Positions 6,006-9,336 of a stretch of 9,336 bases of DNA are shown here, piece after piece. Position numbers and translations under genes: made by a program. The notes under the pieces were generated by a model. The model was not told the DNA's origin, made no database searches, and saw nothing but the letters and a program-made list of their open reading frames with translations. The stretch is from Clostridia bacterium. GTDB lineage: Bacteria > Bacillota > Clostridia > Christensenellales > UBA1242. The stretch lies in the NCBI GenBank assembly GCA_900768425.1, contig CAAGCR010000005.1, forward strand, positions 1-9,336, read 5' to 3'. Numbering within the stretch: the stretch's first letter is position 1; every line of letters begins with the position of its first letter.

Positions 6006-9000
6006 TCAACATATAACAAAAGAATCTACTGATATTTTGCCTTCTATAACAGATATTTTTATATTATGATTTCCGTTATTTAATTTTTGACTCAAAAATG
6101 CCAGTTCTTGTTTATTACTTGCTATTAAATTTATTGTTTCGCTTTGTCCATCAACTATAACTTTAATTTTTGCATTTGAATTTTGTTTTACAAACAAACC
6201 GAATCGAGAACCGACAAAAGAATATGTAATATTTCCATCGCCTTTAATTACGTTCCCAAAAGTGCTTGGTGTTTTTATTTCTTCAAAGGTTCTGTTGTCT
6301 ATTTTGCTATAGTTTAATTTGCTTGCGTTATACTTTTTACCATTAATACTAATTCCAAAATTGATTTGAGCAATGCTAACATATTTCCTATACCCTGTGC
6401 CATCTGATTTGGTGTCGGTTACCACTAGTTTATAATATCTTATTTTTTGTGCATCAAACTCTGCTGATGTTGTTCTATTTACTAAATCTAAATCTGTGTA
6501 GTCACCTATAAGTGTCATATTGTCTTGGTTTATGCCAGCATATAGTTTAAAGGTGCAAGGAAGGTTTGCTTGATTTGTTTTTCTTCCTATTAGAGTGATT
6601 TTATTGCAATATATTTCTTCACCTAAATCCATAACTAATTCATAGGGATTATCTTCGCTTACAAATTGATTTTGCTTGTTATGAAAGTATGTGTTTTCGT
6701 TGCCATCGCATATGTTTTCAATTTTGGTGTTATTGTCCCAACTTTCAAAATTAGATGATATTACTCTTTGTTTAGTTGCTGTACTTGTTATTAAGTTTGT
6801 TATTTCAAGATATTCTCTTGCAAATATGGGCTTGAATGTAAAGTTATATGGGACATAACCATCGCCATCTTTGTTATATAACACACTTGCCGGTACAGTT
6901 TTAGGTGCATCTTCGTTAGATGTTATGCCTAGTTCGGTAAAAGCATCGCTATGTCCGTTTGAAATGGTTATTTGTTTATAATACAAATATTGTCCTTTTT
7001 TCAAGGTGTATTTTTTTATGTGATTTTCTTTAAAATCGAAGCCACCACTATCACCGGAAAATGCTATATCTTTGGTGTAATCTTGCCCTGTTAATGATGT
7101 ATATAGTGCGTGATTTCCTCTACCTGCGCGTAGACAAATTGTATATTCGCCATCTTTTTCAATATATATCTTACCTTCTACCACACCTATTTGTTTGTTC
7201 GCAATATGGTTCATAAAGGTTGTTGATGCATATGATATGGTTTTGTTTGTATAACCTTCAAAATTTGCATTTAGTGCTTCATCGGTTTGCTCATACTTGC
7301 GTGTATCATAAATATAGAGTGTTTTTGTTGGTTTTGGGTCTACGGTTTTAAGATTAATAGAAAAAGTCACATCGGGGGTTGTAACACCTTCTTTATTTAG
7401 TGATATTGTTACATAAAACGTTCCACTTTCACCTTTTTCGTTATTGATATAACTATACTTTTTATCGGATATTTTTGTTAATGTTCCGTTTTTTGGCATT
7501 GTTATTTTTTTGATTGTCCAAGTGAAATCGCTAGGCAAATAAGTATTTTTTTCAAAATCTAGTGTATATTCTTGCCCTTTTATAATTTGATAAGGTTTAA
7601 CTGTTTCTATAAATTTTTCTTCGCCTTCATAAAAATAGTTTCTGCCAGTTTGATAAAGCATTGCAACTGGCACAAAAACATTTTTGTCCGGAGAATCATA
7701 CAACTCTTTTACACTATTGCTTAGAGTTTGTCCTATTAGGTTTTCAAAATAATAGGTCATATTATAGCCTGTGGCTTTGCTCAAACCTTCATACCATGCA
7801 TCGGCTGTATGTGTTCTTGTTGGTTGTAGTCTTGTTGCTTGAATGAATGTGTCTACACCAAAATTGTGAAGTATATCGGCATAAATATTCAAACTAGTTT
7901 GTTCTGAACCTGCATTTGCTAGAGTTTCTCTTAGCCCTCTTGTAGCATCTGTATATCTATTCCAACTTGGGAGATCGTTATCATTCTCACTACGATCTGC
8001 GGATATATTGGTGTATAATACATAAGACAACAAACTAGTAGCATTATTGGTTACCTCACCATTTGGCGCTATGCCATAATTTTGAAAATGATGATTAAAC
8101 TCGTGTATATGCCCCCAAAACCCTGAAGATGTCATTACTTGATAGTCTAATGCCCCCTTCATCCAATTGCAAGGTGCATTTACCCAGTTTGCACCTTGAA
8201 AAGCACAAGCTGCTCCTGCGGCAACAAAAACATCATATAAAAAACCTATACTCATACCTGGATTTGATGTTGCTGGGACTAGTCTTGATGTTCTACTTAC
8301 ATTTTCCCACAAGTCACCAACTTTAACTAAATTGTCATAATCAAAATTTGCATAACTTTTAGGTCCGGAATGGCGTACACTTGTATCCCACACTTCAAAA
8401 TCGTAATACGGAGCAGAAAGATTTTTCATTTCTTCAAACTCTTGCTTGGTTGTTAAGCCATGTATGTAATATGGATATTTAACTGCACCTGATATTGTGA
8501 CAGTATACTCAATATTGATTTTGCTTGCTTTTACATATATTGGTCCGCCTAAAAAGTTGCCAACGTAGGCAGTTGTTTTATTTATTTTAAATATATTGCC
8601 AAGGTTTGGCATTCTTACGAAATTTTTTTCTTTCCAAATGTTGTTGTTTTTATTGATTAAACTTATTTGTCCAACACTAACTTCTAGCGAACCAGCTTTT
8701 GCTAAGTCTTCTTCTGAAATTTCTATCTTTACTACTTCACCAGCGGGTGCATATAGACCTGTAATGTAGTTTCTCCATTCCTTTGGTTTTAGTGTGATTT
8801 TTTCTACAACTGCTTTTTCATTATCGCTTACATCACCATAATACATTCCAACACTTGCAGTGTGTTTATATAATTTTCTACCAGTTGTTTCACCGTTTAA
8901 AAGCAAGTTTCCATCTTGGTCAATTTCGGTATATGTTGAAGCGGATACTCTTAAGAGAGAGTCTTCTTTTAAAATACTATCCTTTTCTTCATCGGTTATG

Positions 9001-9266
9001 TCGGCAAGATTTGTACCATAAGCCGGATATCTTACACATAAGCCTTCGTTTTGGGTTTGTGTTGGTATTTTCCTTGGAACTGTACTTACAGTTTCGTGAT
9101 ATATACCAATTTCGCCAACATCTTTTGTGTCAAAGGTAAGGCTTACTTCTTGTCCGCCACCGGATTCGTTATTCTTTTTTATCAAAAGCCAAGACAAAAC
9201 TGCGATGCAAGTGACAGCACAAAGCAATAAAACTGCAATAAAGATACTTTTCTTTTTTCTTTTCAT
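6006..9266 (-). CDS. Membrane-anchored M60-family (enhancin/mucinase-like) zinc metalloprotease, 1086 aa
   Basis: M60 proteases are gluzincins that cleave glycoproteins, often O-glycosylated mucins. Residues 1-6 are basic, followed by a hydrophobic segment at about 7-29 without a convincing lipobox, so a signal anchor or signal peptide; the rest should be outside the cell. A beta-rich N-terminal part (about 40-260) precedes the M60 domain (about 265-560). The zinc motif HEFNH (H388, E389, H392) and E404 in NGEVTNN fit HExxH-X(8-28)-E. An Ig-like region follows (about 562-645; PKNGTL ... GTFYVTISL). Then come a PA14-like region (about 646-785; EGKIYIEKDGEYTICLRAG), an F5/8-type (CBM32-like) domain (about 834-978) and a final beta-sandwich (about 979-1086). 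No LPXTG sorting motif is present. AAAAGG (9273-9278) lies 6 nt before the ATG. It stands alone, ends with TGA and is followed by a strong terminator. Substrate is inferred from the family. Confidence 0.9.
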   Translation of the reverse strand: MKRKKKSIFIAVLLLCAVTCIAVLSWLLIKKNNESGGGQEVSLTFDTKDVGEIGIYHETVSTVPRKIPTQTQNEGLCVRYPAYGTNLADITDEEKDSILKEDSLLRVSASTYTEIDQDGNLLLNGETTGRKLYKHTASVGMYYGDVSDNEKAVVEKITLKPKEWRNYITGLYAPAGEVVKIEISEEDLAKAGSLEVSVGQISLINKNNNIWKEKNFVRMPNLGNIFKINKTTAYVGNFLGGPIYVKASKINIEYTVTISGAVKYPYYIHGLTTKQEFEEMKNLSAPYYDFEVWDTSVRHSGPKSYANFDYDNLVKVGDLWENVSRTSRLVPATSNPGMSIGFLYDVFVAAGAACAFQGANWVNAPCNWMKGALDYQVMTSSGFWGHIHEFNHHFQNYGIAPNGEVTNNATSLLSYVLYTNISADRSENDNDLPSWNRYTDATRGLRETLANAGSEQTSLNIYADILHNFGVDTFIQATRLQPTRTHTADAWYEGLSKATGYNMTYYFENLIGQTLSNSVKELYDSPDKNVFVPVAMLYQTGRNYFYEGEEKFIETVKPYQIIKGQEYTLDFEKNTYLPSDFTWTIKKITMPKNGTLTKISDKKYSYINNEKGESGTFYVTISLNKEGVTTPDVTFSINLKTVDPKPTKTLYIYDTRKYEQTDEALNANFEGYTNKTISYASTTFMNHIANKQIGVVEGKIYIEKDGEYTICLRAGRGNHALYTSLTGQDYTKDIAFSGDSGGFDFKENHIKKYTLKKGQYLYYKQITISNGHSDAFTELGITSNEDAPKTVPASVLYNKDGDGYVPYNFTFKPIFAREYLEITNLITSTATKQRVISSNFESWDNNTKIENICDGNENTYFHNKQNQFVSEDNPYELVMDLGEEIYCNKITLIGRKTNQANLPCTFKLYAGINQDNMTLIGDYTDLDLVNRTTSAEFDAQKIRYYKLVVTDTKSDGTGYRKYVSIAQINFGISINGKKYNASKLNYSKIDNRTFEEIKTPSTFGNVIKGDGNITYSFVGSRFGLFVKQNSNAKIKVIVDGQSETINLIASNKQELAFLSQKLNNGNHNIKISVIEGKISVDSFVIC

Positions 9267-9272
9267 AATTTA

Positions 9273-9301
9273 CCTTTTAATTTTTAAATATCGTTATTAT
9301 A
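9273..9301 (-). promoter_or_regulatory. Ribosome binding site and -10 box of the M60 protease gene
   Basis: The - strand has a consensus TATAAT at 9296-9301 and AAAAGG at 9273-9278, 6 nt before the ATG. Initiation near 9289 would give a short leader of about 23 nt. No good -35 is found at 16-18 bp, so the promoter may need an activator or be weak. Confidence 0.5.
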
Positions 9302-9336
9302 TTAAGGAACGAGAGAAAGTGGACTTTGTGCTTGCA

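Noticed and set aside
5832..6032. + strand reading frame of 66 codons
   Set aside because: It runs through the terminator hairpin at 5913-5977 and overlaps the ends of both flanking genes. No domain or ribosome binding site is visible.
7661..9139. Three + strand reading frames (7661-7846, 8129-8326, 8855-9139)
   Set aside because: Antisense to the M60 protease gene, without recognisable motifs.
9206..9221. Lipoprotein signal in the M60 protease N-terminus
   Set aside because: The cysteines at residues 16 and 20 are preceded by Leu and Thr, not the small residues required by a lipobox. A signal anchor fits better.

Overview
The window is strongly AT-rich. It carries a compact type II-C CRISPR-Cas locus (about positions 1-5470), followed by two chromosomal genes unrelated to CRISPR. 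A YlmC/YmxH-type PRC-barrel protein, the kind found in spore-forming Firmicutes, and a large multidomain M60 (enhancin/mucinase-like) metalloprotease suggest an uncultured, low-GC, gut- or mucosa-associated member of the Clostridia. This is inference from gene families and composition; there is no rRNA or marker gene in the window. Tryptophan is encoded by TGG where checked, and ordinary TAA/TGA stops fit the standard code.

Layout. Positions 1-525 are the end of a CRISPR array: eight identical 36-bp repeats with 30-bp spacers, cut by the left window edge and read on the + strand. Each repeat ends in an extended -10 box (TGGTATAAT), so each repeat probably starts its own short crRNA transcript, as known for Neisseria and Campylobacter type II-C systems. 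A bidirectional terminator (534-583) separates the array from the convergent cas operon, cas9-cas1-cas2 (5199 down to 636, - strand), whose genes abut or overlap. No csn2 or cas4 lies between cas2 and the array. Upstream of cas9, on the same strand, is a tracrRNA gene (about 5434-5322). It has its own promoter, a 36-nt anti-repeat, two hairpins and a Rho-independent terminator. The cas9 promoter lies between it and cas9.

Positions 5551-5841 (-) encode the PRC-barrel protein. A 65-nt hairpin terminator (5913-5977) separates it from the gene upstream on the same strand. Positions 6006-9266 (-) encode a membrane-anchored M60 protease with an intact HExxH...E zinc site and C-terminal carbohydrate-binding-type domains.

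How it works together. Cas1 and Cas2 acquire spacers. Repeat-internal promoters make crRNAs that pair with the tracrRNA, and Cas9, with all RuvC and HNH catalytic residues present, cuts target DNA. The most unusual signal is 13 nt immediately after the last repeat that are identical to the tracrRNA anti-repeat, including its internal mismatch. This is either a tracrRNA fossil or an element that folds back on the last repeat, like a natural crRNA-tracrRNA fusion.
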